Assembly (NCBI GenBank): GCA_963799925.1
Contig: CAWCYZ010000002.1
Location: 1,860,001 to 1,924,000 of the forward strand
Reading direction: 5' to 3'
From: DATBQN01 sp963799925
GTDB lineage: Bacteria; Acidobacteriota; Thermoanaerobaculia; Multivoradales; UBA5704
Length of the DNA: 64,000 bases
Under the pieces are notes generated by a model. It searched no databases. It worked only from the letters and a program-made list of their open reading frames with translations, and was not told where the DNA came from. Shown here piece after piece: positions 7,448-16,662 of this stretch. How positions within the stretch are numbered: the stretch's first letter is position 1; the number at the start of each line of letters is the position of its first letter. A program made the translations under genes and the position numbers.

Positions 7448-9358
7448 CTAACCGCCGGCCGGCGGCGGCTCGGTGTCCTCGTCCGCCGGCGCCGGCAGGT
7501 CGCGGACCTGGAGGCCGTAGCCGGAGGTGCCGAGGAACAGGCGGCCGCCGCGGACGAGGGCCGAGGCGATGTCGCGCGCCGGGAAGGGGACGTCGAGGGC
7601 GCGGAAGGCGCGCGCCGCGCGGTCGTAGAGCTTCGCGGCCTCGCCCTCGACGACGACCGCGGGATAGCGCGCGTCGCCGGTCGGCAGCACCCGCGTCGGC
7701 TTCTCGGCGACGGCCGACCACTCGCCCTCGAGACCGCCGCCGCGCAGCCAGGCGCCGCTCGCGCTCCACAGGAGGAGCCGATCGCCCACGCGGTCGAGGC
7801 GGCCGCCGGGCGCCGGCGCGGCGATCGTGTGATTGGCGCCCGGAGTCAGCCGGTAGACGCCCTTCTCGTCGCTCGCCCAGAGGGCGCCGGCGAGGAGCGC
7901 CGCCGAGCGCGGCGCGCCGTGCTTCCAGGGCAGCGGGACGAAGCGCTCCCCGGCGAGCTCCCAGAAGCCGGTCGCGGTGCGGGCGACGAGCGCCTGCCCG
8001 TCCGTCGCGAGCTGCTCGATCCGCCCCTCGCCAAGCTCGGGGATGCGGTGCCAGTCCTGCCCGAGGCGCTGGTAGAGCCCGCGCTCGGTCGCCGCGTACG
8101 GGCGGTCCTTGAAGACCGCGAGATCGAGCACCGTGGGGAGCGGCGCGAAGATCCCGCTCCAGGTGCGGCCGCCGTCCTCCGAGACGTGGATGCCGGAGAT
8201 CGGCCCCGCGTGGTCGACCGCCGCGAGGAGCTCCGGCCCGGCCGCCGCCAGCGCCCAGACGCGGGTGTTGGTCATCCCCTGGCTGGCGCGGTGGAAGTGC
8301 TCGCCGCCGTCGTTCGAGATCCATACGCCCGAGCCCTCGGTGCCGAGGACGATGCGCTCCGGCCGCTGCGGCTGGACGGCGATCGAGAGGACCGCGAGCG
8401 CCGGGTCGCTCTTCCTCGCCCAGGTCTTGCCGCCGTCGATCGAGGCGTAGAGGCCGGAGACGGTGCCGGCGAGGAGCCGCCCGTCCGGCAGCGCGGCGAA
8501 GCTGGTCGTCCGCCGCTCGTCCAGCCCCTGCTTGAAGCGCTGCCAGTGGGAGCCGTGGTCGACCGTCTGGTAGACCCAGCCGCAGGTCGAGGCCCAGATC
8601 TCGCCCGGGCGCTCGGGGATCGGCGTCAGGCTGAAGACCTCGGTGTCGAGCACCATGCCGTCGAGCGGCTTGCTCCAGGTCCTGCCGCCGTCGTCGCTGC
8701 GGTACGCCTGGCGCCAGGTGCCGGCGATCACGGTGTCGGGAAGGACGGGGTCGACGAGGAGGCTCGTCACCTTCTCGACGTCGGGGAGCTCGGCGGTCAG
8801 CCGCCGCCAGGAGCCGCCGCCGTCCTCCGTCCCCCAGACGCCGGAGCGGGTCCCCGCGTAGAGGCGCCCCGGCCGTCCGGGGACGAGCGCGAGCGTGTAG
8901 ACCGGCTCGTTGGGCAGGCCCTGGCTCGCCGCCGCCCAGCTCTTGCCGAGGTCGTCCGAGAACGCCACCTGGCCGCTTCCCCAGATCCCCCAGAGCGCCG
9001 CCCACAGGCGGCCCGAGCGGTTGGGGTCGAAGCGCAGGGCGCCGACCACCCAGCCGGGGAAGGGGAGGGCAGCGCCGGCGTTCTGCCAGGTGGCGCCGGC
9101 GTTGCGCGACAGGTAGAGCTGGCCGGCCGAGGTGCCGGCGAGGACGACGCCGGAGTCCTCGGGCGAGAAGGCGAGGGCGCGGACGTCGGCCCCCCAGATC
9201 GGCGCCGGCTGAAAGGCGGTGTCGGCGGCGCGCGCCGGCAGGGCGGAGAGCGAGAGGATCGCCGCCAGGACGACCGCGCGCGAGGCGATCCGAAGCGGAC
9301 GGATTTTCGACCGGCTCCGCACGTTCGATCCCCTCGACGAACCAGACAGGCAGCGCAT
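7448..9358 (-). CDS. Secreted Asp-box beta-propeller protein (sortilin/BNR-like)
   Basis: About 636 residues with a signal peptide (AVVLAAILSLSALPARA) and a repeat fold. At least eight Asp-box motifs of the S-x-D-x-G-x-x-W type are visible: SRNAGATW, SDDLGKSW, TEDGGGSW, SDDGGRTW, TVDHGSHW, SIDGGKTW, SNDGGEHF and SEDGGRTW. This marks a propeller of the sialidase, YCF48 or Vps10 sort. The catalytic residues of sialidases are not evident, so a binding or scaffold role is more likely than glycosidase. I chose ATG at 9358; an in-frame start at 9388 would add ten residues ahead of a normal signal peptide. It stands alone. Confidence 0.8.
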   Translation of the reverse strand: MRCLSGSSRGSNVRSRSKIRPLRIASRAVVLAAILSLSALPARAADTAFQPAPIWGADVRALAFSPEDSGVVLAGTSAGQLYLSRNAGATWQNAGAALPFPGWVVGALRFDPNRSGRLWAALWGIWGSGQVAFSDDLGKSWAAASQGLPNEPVYTLALVPGRPGRLYAGTRSGVWGTEDGGGSWRRLTAELPDVEKVTSLLVDPVLPDTVIAGTWRQAYRSDDGGRTWSKPLDGMVLDTEVFSLTPIPERPGEIWASTCGWVYQTVDHGSHWQRFKQGLDERRTTSFAALPDGRLLAGTVSGLYASIDGGKTWARKSDPALAVLSIAVQPQRPERIVLGTEGSGVWISNDGGEHFHRASQGMTNTRVWALAAAGPELLAAVDHAGPISGIHVSEDGGRTWSGIFAPLPTVLDLAVFKDRPYAATERGLYQRLGQDWHRIPELGEGRIEQLATDGQALVARTATGFWELAGERFVPLPWKHGAPRSAALLAGALWASDEKGVYRLTPGANHTIAAPAPGGRLDRVGDRLLLWSASGAWLRGGGLEGEWSAVAEKPTRVLPTGDARYPAVVVEGEAAKLYDRAARAFRALDVPFPARDIASALVRGGRLFLGTSGYGLQVRDLPAPADEDTEPPPAGG

Positions 9359-9383
9359 GATTTGGATCACTCCGTGGTCACTC

Positions 9384-9411
9384 TGCAAGGAGCGTGCTGC
9401 AAGGAGCGTGC
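9384..9411. repeat. 14-bp tandem duplication in the upstream region
   Basis: TGCAAGGAGCGTGC is present twice head to tail (9384-9397 and 9398-9411), followed by a degenerate third copy, CAAAGAGCGC. It lies directly upstream of the propeller gene, in its 5' region on the minus strand, and could affect expression by copy number. No other content is seen in 9389-9471. Confidence 0.6.
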
Positions 9412-9471
9412 AAAGAGCGCTCCGGGGTCCGGATCGATGTCTGGGACCACGGCGACGAGGATAGCACCGGG

Positions 9472-10827
9472 CTATTCCTCATCGGTCAGCCGCAGGAGGC
9501 GCTTGAGCGCGAACCAGCGGCGGCGGAGCTTCCAGAAGCGGCTCGCCTCCATCGCCGCCAGCCGCGCCTCGAGGCCGGCGCGGCGGGCGTTCGCCTCGGC
9601 GAGGCGCGCCGCATGGTCGGCGCGGGCGCGCGCCAGCTCCCTCTCGGCCCGCGCCAGGCCGCGGCGGGCGCTGTCGAGGAGGGCGGCGTCGAGCGAGCTG
9701 GCGGCGAGGAGCGAGGTGCGGCCGCGGCGGTCGGCGGCGCGCAGCGAGAGGATCGCCGCCCCGCGCGAGATGCCGGGCGGCAGCGGGATCGAGAGCCGGA
9801 AGCTGCGCCCGACGAGCGGCTCGCCGAGCGCGGCGCGGTCGACGTCCGGCCGGGGGCCGAGCCCGGCGCTCTGCGCCGCGACCTCGCCGTCGAGGAGCGC
9901 CTCGACGGCGGCCACCTCGCCCTCTCCGGCGTCGGGCGGGCTCGCCACCCAACCGGTCACCTCCAGGCGGTCGGGCGCGGCGAGCGCCAGGGTCTCGAGC
10001 GAAACGAGCGGCTCGCGGTCGAGGCGGAGCCCGGCGAGCGGCGGCCGGTCGCCGGCGCCGTTCGAGGCGACATAGAGGTCCTGGAAGTGCTGCAGGGCGC
10101 GCGGCAGGCGGTGGACGGCGGCCCGCGGCGCGACGCGCGCGACGGCTCGCCGCACGAAGTCCTCGCTCACCCAGGCGGTCCCGTAGTCGCCCTTGCCGAG
10201 CGAGGCGCTCTCGCTCACCTCGGCGAAGAGGAGCCCCGCCGGCGGCAGCTCGCTCCACGGGGTCACCAGGCTCTCGTCATGGACGGAGAAGACGAGGATG
10301 CCGCCCGGGGCGACCAGCCGCCAGAGGGCCTCGAGCCAGCCGTGGAAGGTCGGCTCGGGGAGATGCGAGAAGAGCGAGGCGACGAGGATCGCGTCGAAGC
10401 GCTCGGCGGGCCGGAACCCGTCCGGATCGAGCGTCGACGCGATGCCGCGCACCCCGAATCGCTCCTCCTGGAAGCGCACGCCGCCGGCGTAGACGTCGGC
10501 CACCCGCAGCCGCTCGGGCGAGAGGTCGTGCACCAGGAAGCGGGTGACGCGGCCGTAGCCGCTCGCGAAGTCGAGGACGCTCCCCGCCCGGGCCGCGCCG
10601 CCGAACCACCAGTCGAGGAGCGCGCGGAAGGTCGCCGCCACCTGGAAGCCGCTCAGGAAGTAGTCGGCGAGGGCCCGGTCGCGGTCGCCGTCGCGGCTCG
10701 CCGCGAGGAAGGCGAGCATCTCGTCGTCGGCGTGGATGGCGCGGTCGACGCCGGCCGGGAGCCCGGCGTCGCGCCAGACGGCGCGGACCAGCGGGTTGTC
10801 CTCGGCGGGGGAATAGGCGAGCTGCAT
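9472..10827 (-). CDS. SAM-dependent methyltransferase with coiled-coil tail
   Basis: A 451-residue protein. Residues about 80-215 form a class I methyltransferase fold: motif I SVLDFASGYGRVTRFLV, then FDAILVASLFSHLPEP and LVAPGGILVFSVHDE. Residues 245-380 form a second, beta-rich region of unknown type. The C-terminal 70 residues are a long Ala/Arg/Glu helix that ends FWKLRRRWFALKRLLRL, a tail common in glycan-modifying methyltransferases and glycosyltransferases. That, and the membrane glycosyltransferase-like gene on the other side, suggest modification of a surface polysaccharide; the substrate is not known. Confidence 0.75.
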   Translation of the reverse strand: MQLAYSPAEDNPLVRAVWRDAGLPAGVDRAIHADDEMLAFLAASRDGDRDRALADYFLSGFQVAATFRALLDWWFGGAARAGSVLDFASGYGRVTRFLVHDLSPERLRVADVYAGGVRFQEERFGVRGIASTLDPDGFRPAERFDAILVASLFSHLPEPTFHGWLEALWRLVAPGGILVFSVHDESLVTPWSELPPAGLLFAEVSESASLGKGDYGTAWVSEDFVRRAVARVAPRAAVHRLPRALQHFQDLYVASNGAGDRPPLAGLRLDREPLVSLETLALAAPDRLEVTGWVASPPDAGEGEVAAVEALLDGEVAAQSAGLGPRPDVDRAALGEPLVGRSFRLSIPLPPGISRGAAILSLRAADRRGRTSLLAASSLDAALLDSARRGLARAERELARARADHAARLAEANARRAGLEARLAAMEASRFWKLRRRWFALKRLLRLTDEE

Positions 10828-10868
10828 GGGGCGAGGCGGGGAGTTTAGCAGGGCTATACTCCGCCCCC

Positions 10869-11300
10869 GTGATCCGCAAGCTGCTGCTGGGGCTCGCCGT
10901 GGCCTGGGCGGGGTACGCGGCCCTCCGCGAGGTCAACGCGGCGCTCGCCGGCTACGACCTGCGCGACCGGCAGCCGGCGGGAGCGCTCCAGTGGCGCGCC
11001 GGGATGCCGCCGGTCGGCGACCTCGAGCGCTTCGCGGCGGCCGCCCGGCCGCTCCTGCCGGCGGGGAGCGTCGTCCTCTTCGCCTCGCCGCGATCGGCGC
11101 CCGGCAGCGCCGCGGACGAGGCCCTCTTCCGCTACCGCTGGGCGGCCTACTTCCTGCCCGAGGTCGACCTGGTGGAGGCCGGGACGGCCGCCGGCGCGCG
11201 GGCCGACTACGCCCTGAGCTTCGGGGAGAGCCTGCCGGCGGGGCCCTTCCAGCCGCTCGCCAGGCTTCCCGGCGGCTGGCTCTGGCGGGTGCGGCGGTGA
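10869..11300 (+). CDS. Hypothetical protein with N-terminal membrane anchor
   Basis: A 143-residue protein with one N-terminal hydrophobic helix (KLLLGLAVAWAGYAAL) and a soluble domain containing ERFAAAARPLLPAGSVVLFA and RYRWAAYFLPEVDLVEAG. The latter pattern resembles small accessory domains next to membrane glycosyltransferases, but no family is certain. The start is GTG 10869, with TATACT 10 bases ahead. The stop overlaps the GTG of the next gene (GTGA), so the two are coupled and probably work together. Confidence 0.6.
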   Translation: MIRKLLLGLAVAWAGYAALREVNAALAGYDLRDRQPAGALQWRAGMPPVGDLERFAAAARPLLPAGSVVLFASPRSAPGSAADEALFRYRWAAYFLPEVDLVEAGTAAGARADYALSFGESLPAGPFQPLARLPGGWLWRVRR

Positions 11301-12681
11301 GCTGGCTCGCGGCGCTCGCCCTGCCGGCCGTGCTGTGGGCGGCGGGGGCGCGGCTGCTCGGAGATCCCTGGCCGGCGCGCGGCCCGCGCGGAGCTATCGG
11401 ATCGAGCGGATCCAGCGGATCGAGCGGAGCGAGCGGAGCCAGCCGGTCGGCTCGCGCCCCCCTGGCGCTCCTCGCCGGCATCCTCGCCTTCTACCTCGCG
11501 CTCTCCCTCCTCACCCTCTTCGGCGTCCCCTGGACGCGCTGGACGCTCGCCGCCGCGCTCGCCCTCCTCTTCGCCATTCCGCGCCGCGGGCTCGCCGGCG
11601 CCGGCGGCCCGCCCGGCGAGCGCTCTGATGCCGCGGCATCAGGGCTCGGCTGGGGGACGGCGCGGCCATCGCCGGCGTCGTCGCCTTCGCCCTGATCGCC
11701 GTGACGCTCTGGGTGACGACGCCCGACTTCATCTATCACTGGGGCCTCAAGGCCGAGCGCTTCGCGCTCGCCGGCGCCATCGACTTCCGCTTCCTGGCGC
11801 GGCCGTGGAACGGCGGGCCGGGCATCCATCCGGACTACCCCAACCTGCTGCCGAGCCTCTATGCCGCCACCGCCATCCTCGCCGGACGCTTCGACGCCCC
11901 GGCGCTGATGCTCTGGTCGGCGGTCTGGTTCGCCGGCATCCTCGCCGCGCTCCGCGCCGCCCTGCGCTCGGCCGGCGTCGAGCCCTGGACGGCGCAGGCG
12001 GCGCTCGCCGGGACCGCCGCCGCCGTCGCCGCGCTCGGCCTGGGGAACCTCCTCGCCGGGGGCGCCGACTGGATGATCGCGCTCGCCCTCGCCGCGGCGC
12101 TGCCGGCTCTCTGCGGCCTCGCCGGCGGCGGGGCCGACCTCCAGGTGGGCGTCGCGGCGGCCTTCGCGGCGGCGGCGAAGATCGAGGGGGTGCCGCTCGC
12201 CGTCTTCCTGGTCGCCGCCCAGCTCGCGCGGCGGGATGGCGGGCGGCGCGGGCTCGGCCGCGCGCTCCTCGCGAGCGGTCTGCCGGCGGCGGCGGCGATC
12301 GTCCCCTGGGCTATCGAGATCGCGCGCCACGGCCTCTACCAGGCGGGCAACTCGGGGCCGTTCGACTGGGGACGGCGGCAGGCGATCTGGCGCGGCTGGA
12401 GGGAGGTCGCGGGCTCGGCGTCGCTCCACGGCATCCCCTGGGCGCTCGCCCTCCTGCCGCTCCTCTGGCTCGCCCGCCGCACCCGCCCGCTCGCCGCGGT
12501 CCTTTCGGCGCAGGCGCTCTTCTACGCCTGGGCATACTTCGCCTCGCCGATCGACCCCTGGCTCTACGTCCTCTCGAACGGCTCCCGGCTCGCCTTCCAG
12601 CTCCTGCCGGCGGTGCTGGTGGGGGCGGTGCTGGCGACCGAGCCGAAGCCCGGGCCGGCGCCGCCTATGGCGGCTCGCTGA
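11297..12681 (+). CDS. Polytopic membrane glycosyltransferase-like protein (GT-C type), frameshifted
   Basis: Two open frames make one protein of about 460 residues. The first (GTG 11297 to about 11620) has helices around VSWLAALALPAVLWAAGARL and LALLAGILAFYLALSLLTLF. The second, already open at about 11645 (LGDGAAIAGVVAFALIAVTL), continues to 12681 with DFIYHWGLKAERFA, HPDYPNLLPSLYAA and more helices. The shift lies at or beside the perfect palindrome at 11626-11641. The acidic motif before a helix, the HPDYP loop and many membrane spans resemble GT-C enzymes that use lipid-linked sugars; activity is inferred. The N-terminal half has a Gly-Ser repeat (IGSSGSSGSSGASGAS). The 3' end overlaps the opposing ggt gene by 17 bases. 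Confidence 0.65.
11626..11641. other. Perfect 16-bp palindrome at a frame change
   Basis: TGATGCCGCGGCATCA is a perfect palindrome placed exactly where the membrane glycosyltransferase-like gene changes frame. It could be a hairpin that caused a sequencing error, or the scar of a small insertion. Confidence 0.7.
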
Positions 12682-14380
12682 GCGCCACCCCCGCGCCGTC
12701 GGTATCCCGCGGATCGCTCGCCGCCTCGAAGCGGCCGTCGGCGAGGCGGCGGACGGCCTGGACCTTGGAGACGGTCGCGCTCGTCACCACCTGGTGCCCG
12801 CGGCGCTCGAGCTCGGCCCGCGTCTCGGGGGAGAGGGCGTCCTCCTCGGCCTCGATGCGGTCGGGCAGCCCCTGGTGGTGGATGCGCGGGCGGCCGAGGG
12901 CGGCGGCGAGCGAGTCGCCGTCGGCGATCACGTTCAAGAGGACCTGCGCGGTGTGGGTGGGGATGAACGAGCCGCCGCGGCCGCCGAGCGCCAGCTCCTC
13001 GCCGCCGCGCCAGGCGACGAGCGGCCCCATCGAGGAGAGCATCCGCTTGCCGGGAGCGACGGCGTTGGCCTCGCCCTGGACGAGCTGGAAGAGGTTCGGC
13101 CTGCCGGGCGCGGTCGTGAAGTCGTCCATCTCATCGTTGAGGAAGTAGCCGGCGCCCGGCACGTAGAGGCCGCAGCCGAAGAGGGCGTTCAAAGTCGTCG
13201 TGATCGACACCACGCCGCCGTCGGCATCGATCGCCGCGAGGTGGGTGGTCTCGCTCTCTTCCCGTGCCTCCCGCGCGGCGCCGCCGGGCCATGCCTCGAG
13301 GTCGCGCGAGCGGCGGGCGTGCGCCGGGTCAATGGCGGCGGCGCGGCGGGCGATCCAGCGCGGCGACAGCAGGTCGGCGGCGGTGGCCCGCGTCGTCGCC
13401 GGGTCGCCGAGGAGGAAGCGGTCAGCGAAGGCGCCGCGGAAGGCCTCGGCGAGGAGGTGGACGCGGTCCGCCCCGTAGCGCGGCAGGCGCGCCCAGCCCA
13501 GCCGCTCGAGGACGGCGAGCGCCTGACCGACGAGGATGCCGCCCGAGGACGGCAGCGGCATGGCGGCGATCTTCCAGCCGAAGGCTTCGATGGCGAGCGG
13601 CGCCCGCCAGACCGGCCGGTAGGCGGCGAGGTCGGCGGCGGCGAGGACGCCGCCGTGGCGGCGGGAGGCGGCCTCGACGGCGGCGGCGCTCGCGCCCGTC
13701 GAGAGCGCCGCCGGCCCGCGCTCCTCGTAGGCGGCGAGGCTCGCCGCGAGGTCGGGGAGGCGCAGGCGGCTGCCGACCGGCGGCGGCTCCCCGCCGGGCA
13801 GCCAGAGGCGCGCCGTCTCCGGGAAGCGGGAGAGGAGCGCCCGGCTCTCCGCCGAGCCGAGGAGGTCGTGGAGGTGGCGGCCGACGAGGAAGCCGTCCGC
13901 CGCCAGCCGGCGCGCCGGCTCGACCAAGCGCGCCCAGGGGAGCTTGCCGAGCTTGCGGTGGAGCTCCCAGAGGCCGGCGGGCGAGCCGGGGACGCCGGCG
14001 GCGAGCGGTCCGACGAGCGAGGCCTGCGGCACCGGCTCGCCCTTGGCGTCGAGGAACATGCCGCGGCGCGCGGCGGCGGGCGCGGTTTCGCGGAAGTCGA
14101 GCGCCGAGACCGCGCCGCCGAGCCGCGCCACGGCGAACCCGCCGCCGCCCAGGTTGCCGGCCTCGGGATAGACGACGGCGAGGGCGAGGGCGGTGGCGAC
14201 GGCGGCGTCGGCGGCGTTGCCGCCGCTCCTCAGGACGTCGAGACCGACGGCGGTCGCCGCCGGATCGGCCGAGGCGATCGCGCCGCCGCGGCCGCGCGGC
14301 GCCTCGCGGTGGAAGCCGGCGGCCGGCAGCGCGAGCAGCAGGGCGAGGGCGGAGACGAGCGAGACGGCTGAGCGCCGCAT
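12665..14380 (-). CDS. ggt: Gamma-glutamyltransferase (glutathione hydrolase)
   Basis: An N-terminal nucleophile enzyme that cleaves or transfers the gamma-glutamyl group of glutathione and related peptides in the periplasm. The 571-residue precursor has a signal peptide (VSLVSALALLLALPAAG). Family motifs in order: ADPAATAVGLDVLRSGGNAA, EAGNLGGGGFAV, DFRETAP and the autoprocessing site ESETTHLAAIDADGG, where Thr378 should become the N-terminal nucleophile of the small subunit. NDEMDDF, PGKRMLSSMGP and the glycine pair of LGGRGGS are also present. All catalytic features are intact. It is monocistronic and convergent with the gene on the other strand. Confidence 0.92.
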   Translation of the reverse strand: MRRSAVSLVSALALLLALPAAGFHREAPRGRGGAIASADPAATAVGLDVLRSGGNAADAAVATALALAVVYPEAGNLGGGGFAVARLGGAVSALDFRETAPAAARRGMFLDAKGEPVPQASLVGPLAAGVPGSPAGLWELHRKLGKLPWARLVEPARRLAADGFLVGRHLHDLLGSAESRALLSRFPETARLWLPGGEPPPVGSRLRLPDLAASLAAYEERGPAALSTGASAAAVEAASRRHGGVLAAADLAAYRPVWRAPLAIEAFGWKIAAMPLPSSGGILVGQALAVLERLGWARLPRYGADRVHLLAEAFRGAFADRFLLGDPATTRATAADLLSPRWIARRAAAIDPAHARRSRDLEAWPGGAAREAREESETTHLAAIDADGGVVSITTTLNALFGCGLYVPGAGYFLNDEMDDFTTAPGRPNLFQLVQGEANAVAPGKRMLSSMGPLVAWRGGEELALGGRGGSFIPTHTAQVLLNVIADGDSLAAALGRPRIHHQGLPDRIEAEEDALSPETRAELERRGHQVVTSATVSKVQAVRRLADGRFEAASDPRDTDGAGVALSEPP

Positions 14381-14437
14381 GGGAGGACCTCCTGGGCCGG
14401 GAAGTCTCTCACGAGCCGCCGGCTCGATCTCGTGGAT

Positions 14438-15355
14438 CTATGCCTTCGGCCGCAGAAGCGACGCGGCGACGGCGATGGCGAGCACGCCGAGGACGATGCC
14501 GAGCGAGAGCCCGGTGGGGATCTCGACGAAGCGATGGATGAGCATCTTGACGCCGACGAAGGCGAGCACCACCCCGAGCCCGTACTTGAGGTACGCGAAG
14601 CGGCCCATCAGCCCGGCGAGGAGGAAGTAGAGGGCGCGCAGGCCGAGGATGGCGAAGATGTTCGAGGTGAAGGCGATGAAGGTGTCGCGGGTGACGGCGA
14701 AGACGGCGGGGATCGAGTCGACCGCGAAGACGATGTCGGTCACCTCGACGACGACGAGCACCAGGGCGAGCGGCGTCGCGACGAGGCGCCCGGCCTCGCG
14801 CACCAGGAAGCGCCGGCCGTGGAGGCGCGGGGAGAGCGGCACGAAGCGCTGGAAGAGGCGGACGGCCGGGTTGGCCGCGGGCCGGACCTCGTCCTCGCCG
14901 CCGGCGAGGAGCTTGACTCCGGTGTAGACGAGGAGGCCGCCCAGGATGGGGAGCAGCCAGGCGAAGCGGGCGAGGAGCGCGGCGCCGAGGGCGATGACGA
15001 GGCCGCGCGCGACGAGGGCGCCCAGGATGCCCCAGTAGAGGACGCGGTGCTGCAGCTCCTCCGGCACCGCGAAGTACTCGAAGATGACGACGAAGACGAA
15101 GATGTTGTCGAAGGAGAGCGAGCGCTCGATCACGTAGGCGGCGAGGAACTCGACGCCGGCTTCGGGCCCGTGGGCGAGCCGCACCCAGACGTTGAAGGCG
15201 AGCCCGGCGAGAGTCCACAGGACGCTCGCGGCGAGCGCCTCGCGGAGGCCGATCCGGCGCTCGCGCCGGTGGAGCAGGCCGAGGTCGAGGCCGAGGAGGG
15301 CGAGGACGAGCGCGAGGAACAGCCCCCACTCGCGCCAGGTCCCGAGGCTGTGCAT
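14438..15355 (-). CDS. TerC/Alx family integral membrane protein
   Basis: A 305-residue membrane protein with about eight to nine helices. The family's paired acidic motifs are present: ERSLSFDNIFVFVVIFEYF near 78-96 and VVVEVTDIVFAVDSIPAVFA near 190-209, followed by FTSNIFAILGLRALYFLLA. TerC proteins are linked to tellurite resistance, and Alx to manganese export and alkaline pH response; the shared acidic residues suggest metal ion handling. No manganese riboswitch of the yybP type could be recognised upstream, only a very stable hairpin. No other ter genes are nearby. Confidence 0.88.
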   Translation of the reverse strand: MHSLGTWREWGLFLALVLALLGLDLGLLHRRERRIGLREALAASVLWTLAGLAFNVWVRLAHGPEAGVEFLAAYVIERSLSFDNIFVFVVIFEYFAVPEELQHRVLYWGILGALVARGLVIALGAALLARFAWLLPILGGLLVYTGVKLLAGGEDEVRPAANPAVRLFQRFVPLSPRLHGRRFLVREAGRLVATPLALVLVVVEVTDIVFAVDSIPAVFAVTRDTFIAFTSNIFAILGLRALYFLLAGLMGRFAYLKYGLGVVLAFVGVKMLIHRFVEIPTGLSLGIVLGVLAIAVAASLLRPKA

Positions 15356-15409
15356 GGTGGCGGGGCGCCCGGAGCGGCGAGCGGAGGGGTGCGGTGGAGC
15401 CGGCGAGGG

Positions 15410-15434
15410 GCGGCCGGCCGAGCCGGCCGGCCGC
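15410..15434. terminator. Very stable GC hairpin between SWIB and terC genes
   Basis: GCGGCCGGCC pairs perfectly with GGCCGGCCGC around the five-base loop GAGCC. It lies between the stop of the SWIB gene and the start of terC on the minus strand. There is no U tract, so it may act as a pause or mRNA-protecting hairpin and not as a classical terminator. Confidence 0.5.
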
Positions 15435-15490
15435 TGCGACGGGATGGAGCTCGCCGGGCGGGCGGCGGGAGACGGCCCGGAGGATGGCGC

Positions 15491-15766
15491 TTACTTGAGG
15501 TGGCCGTTGACCAGCTTGGTCATCTCGAACATGCTGACCTCGGCCTTGCCGTCGAAGACAGCCTTCAGCTTGTCGTCGGCGATGATCATGCGCTTGTTCT
15601 GCGGGTCCTGGAGCTGGTGCGCCTTGATGTAATCCCAGATCTTCTTGGTGATCTCGGTGCGCGGCTTGGGCTCCGAGCCCACCACCGCGGCGAGGGCCGC
15701 ATCGGGCTGCACCGGCTTCATGAAACTGGCGTTCGCTTGACCACCTCGCGCCTTTTTCTCGGGCAT
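15491..15766 (-). CDS. SWIB/MDM2 domain protein
   Basis: A 91-residue protein with a basic N-terminus (MPEKKARGGQANASFMKPVQ) and one SWIB domain: ALAAVVGSEPKPRTEITKKI, WDYIKAHQLQDPQNKRMI, then VSMFEMTKLVNGHL. The domain is known from eukaryotic chromatin remodelers and occurs in some bacteria, including chlamydiae, where it is tied to DNA condensation or topoisomerase fusions. The start at 15766 is set by GGAGGAA six bases ahead. Its role here is unknown; a nucleoid role is plausible. Confidence 0.85.
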   Translation of the reverse strand: MPEKKARGGQANASFMKPVQPDAALAAVVGSEPKPRTEITKKIWDYIKAHQLQDPQNKRMIIADDKLKAVFDGKAEVSMFEMTKLVNGHLK

Positions 15767-15949
15767 GTTCTTCCTCCGCTCAGAGTGGATTTCGGTAGGG
15801 ACGGCCATAGCTCGGGCACGCGAGGGCTATGCAAATCTCCGGCCGCACCCTCCTGCCGGCGCCTCGAGATGAACCGCTACGGCTGGGGAGCATCCTCCCC
15901 TGGGCGGCGCGCGGTGTCAAATCCGGCCGTCCCGGCGCCTGCCGGCCCG

Positions 15950-15958
15950 TGCTATTTT
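15950..15958 (+). promoter_or_regulatory. Extended -10 element for tmk (near-leaderless)
   Basis: TGCTATTTT matches the extended -10 pattern TGnTAnnnT and lies 8 bases before the tmk ATG. Transcription would begin at or next to the start codon. No ribosome site precedes the ATG, which agrees with a leaderless message. No good -35 is seen. Confidence 0.45.
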
Positions 15959-15966
15959 GGCGCTCG

Positions 15967-16662
15967 ATGGCCGGCCTCTTCATCACCTTCGAAGGGCTCG
16001 ACGGCAGCGGCAAGTCCACTCACCTGAAGCGCGCCGCGTCCTGGCTCGGCGGGCGCGGCGTCCCTTGCCGCGCCACCCACGAGCCGGGCGGCACGCCGCT
16101 CGGCGACTCGATCCGCCAGGTGTTCCTCGATCCGCGCTGGGGCAGCATGGACGGCGTCGTCGAGCTGCTCCTCGTCTTCGCCAGCCGGCGCCAGCACCTG
16201 ATCGAGGTGATCGAGCCGGCCCTCGCCGCCGGCACCCACGTCCTCTGCGACCGCTTCACCGACTCGACCCTCGCCTACCAGGGCTACGGCCGCGGCGTGG
16301 CGCGCCAGCGGATCGAGCAGATCGACGCTCAGGCGACCGGCGGCCGCCGGCCCGACCACACCCTGCTCTTCGATCTGCCGGCCGAGGTGGCGCGCGAGCG
16401 CGGCCATTCGCCGCGGCGGCAGGGGCGGGGGAGCGCCGACCGGCTGGACGCCGAGGACCTCGCCTTCTACGGCCGGGTGCGCCAGGGCTTCCTCGCTCTC
16501 GCCGCCGCCGACCCCGGCCGCTTCCGTCTCGTCGACTCCTCGCGCCAGCCCGGCGAGACCTTCGCGCAGGTCGAGGCGGCGCTCGCCGGCATCCTCGGTC
16601 TCGAGCCGGGAAGCCGCCGGGCGGGAGGCCGGGAGGCGCCGGACCGCGAGGTGCCGGCGTGA
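15967..16662 (+). CDS. tmk: Thymidylate kinase
   Basis: It phosphorylates dTMP to dTDP for DNA synthesis. The 231-residue protein has the P-loop FEGLDGSGKST (8-18), the substrate motif HEPGGTPLGDSIR, CDRFTDSTLAYQGYGRG and a LID-like region RRQGRGSADRLD. It is slightly longer than usual because of an Arg/Glu/Pro-rich tail. Its stop overlaps the GTG of holB (GTGA), a pairing common in bacteria, so the two are translated together. The start at ATG 15967 puts the beta strand and P-loop at the usual distance from the N-terminus. Confidence 0.93.
   Translation: MAGLFITFEGLDGSGKSTHLKRAASWLGGRGVPCRATHEPGGTPLGDSIRQVFLDPRWGSMDGVVELLLVFASRRQHLIEVIEPALAAGTHVLCDRFTDSTLAYQGYGRGVARQRIEQIDAQATGGRRPDHTLLFDLPAEVARERGHSPRRQGRGSADRLDAEDLAFYGRVRQGFLALAAADPGRFRLVDSSRQPGETFAQVEAALAGILGLEPGSRRAGGREAPDREVPA

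Noticed and set aside
7031..10075. A 1014-codon plus-strand ORF
   Set aside because: It lies antisense to the LysM, propeller and methyltransferase genes, all with clear motifs; its product is low-complexity.
12236..14371. A 711-codon plus-strand ORF opposite ggt
   Set aside because: The ggt product has complete catalytic motifs; the opposing frame has none.
15356..15490. Manganese (yybP-ykoY) riboswitch ahead of terC
   Set aside because: The conserved internal loops are not present; only a simple GC hairpin is seen.
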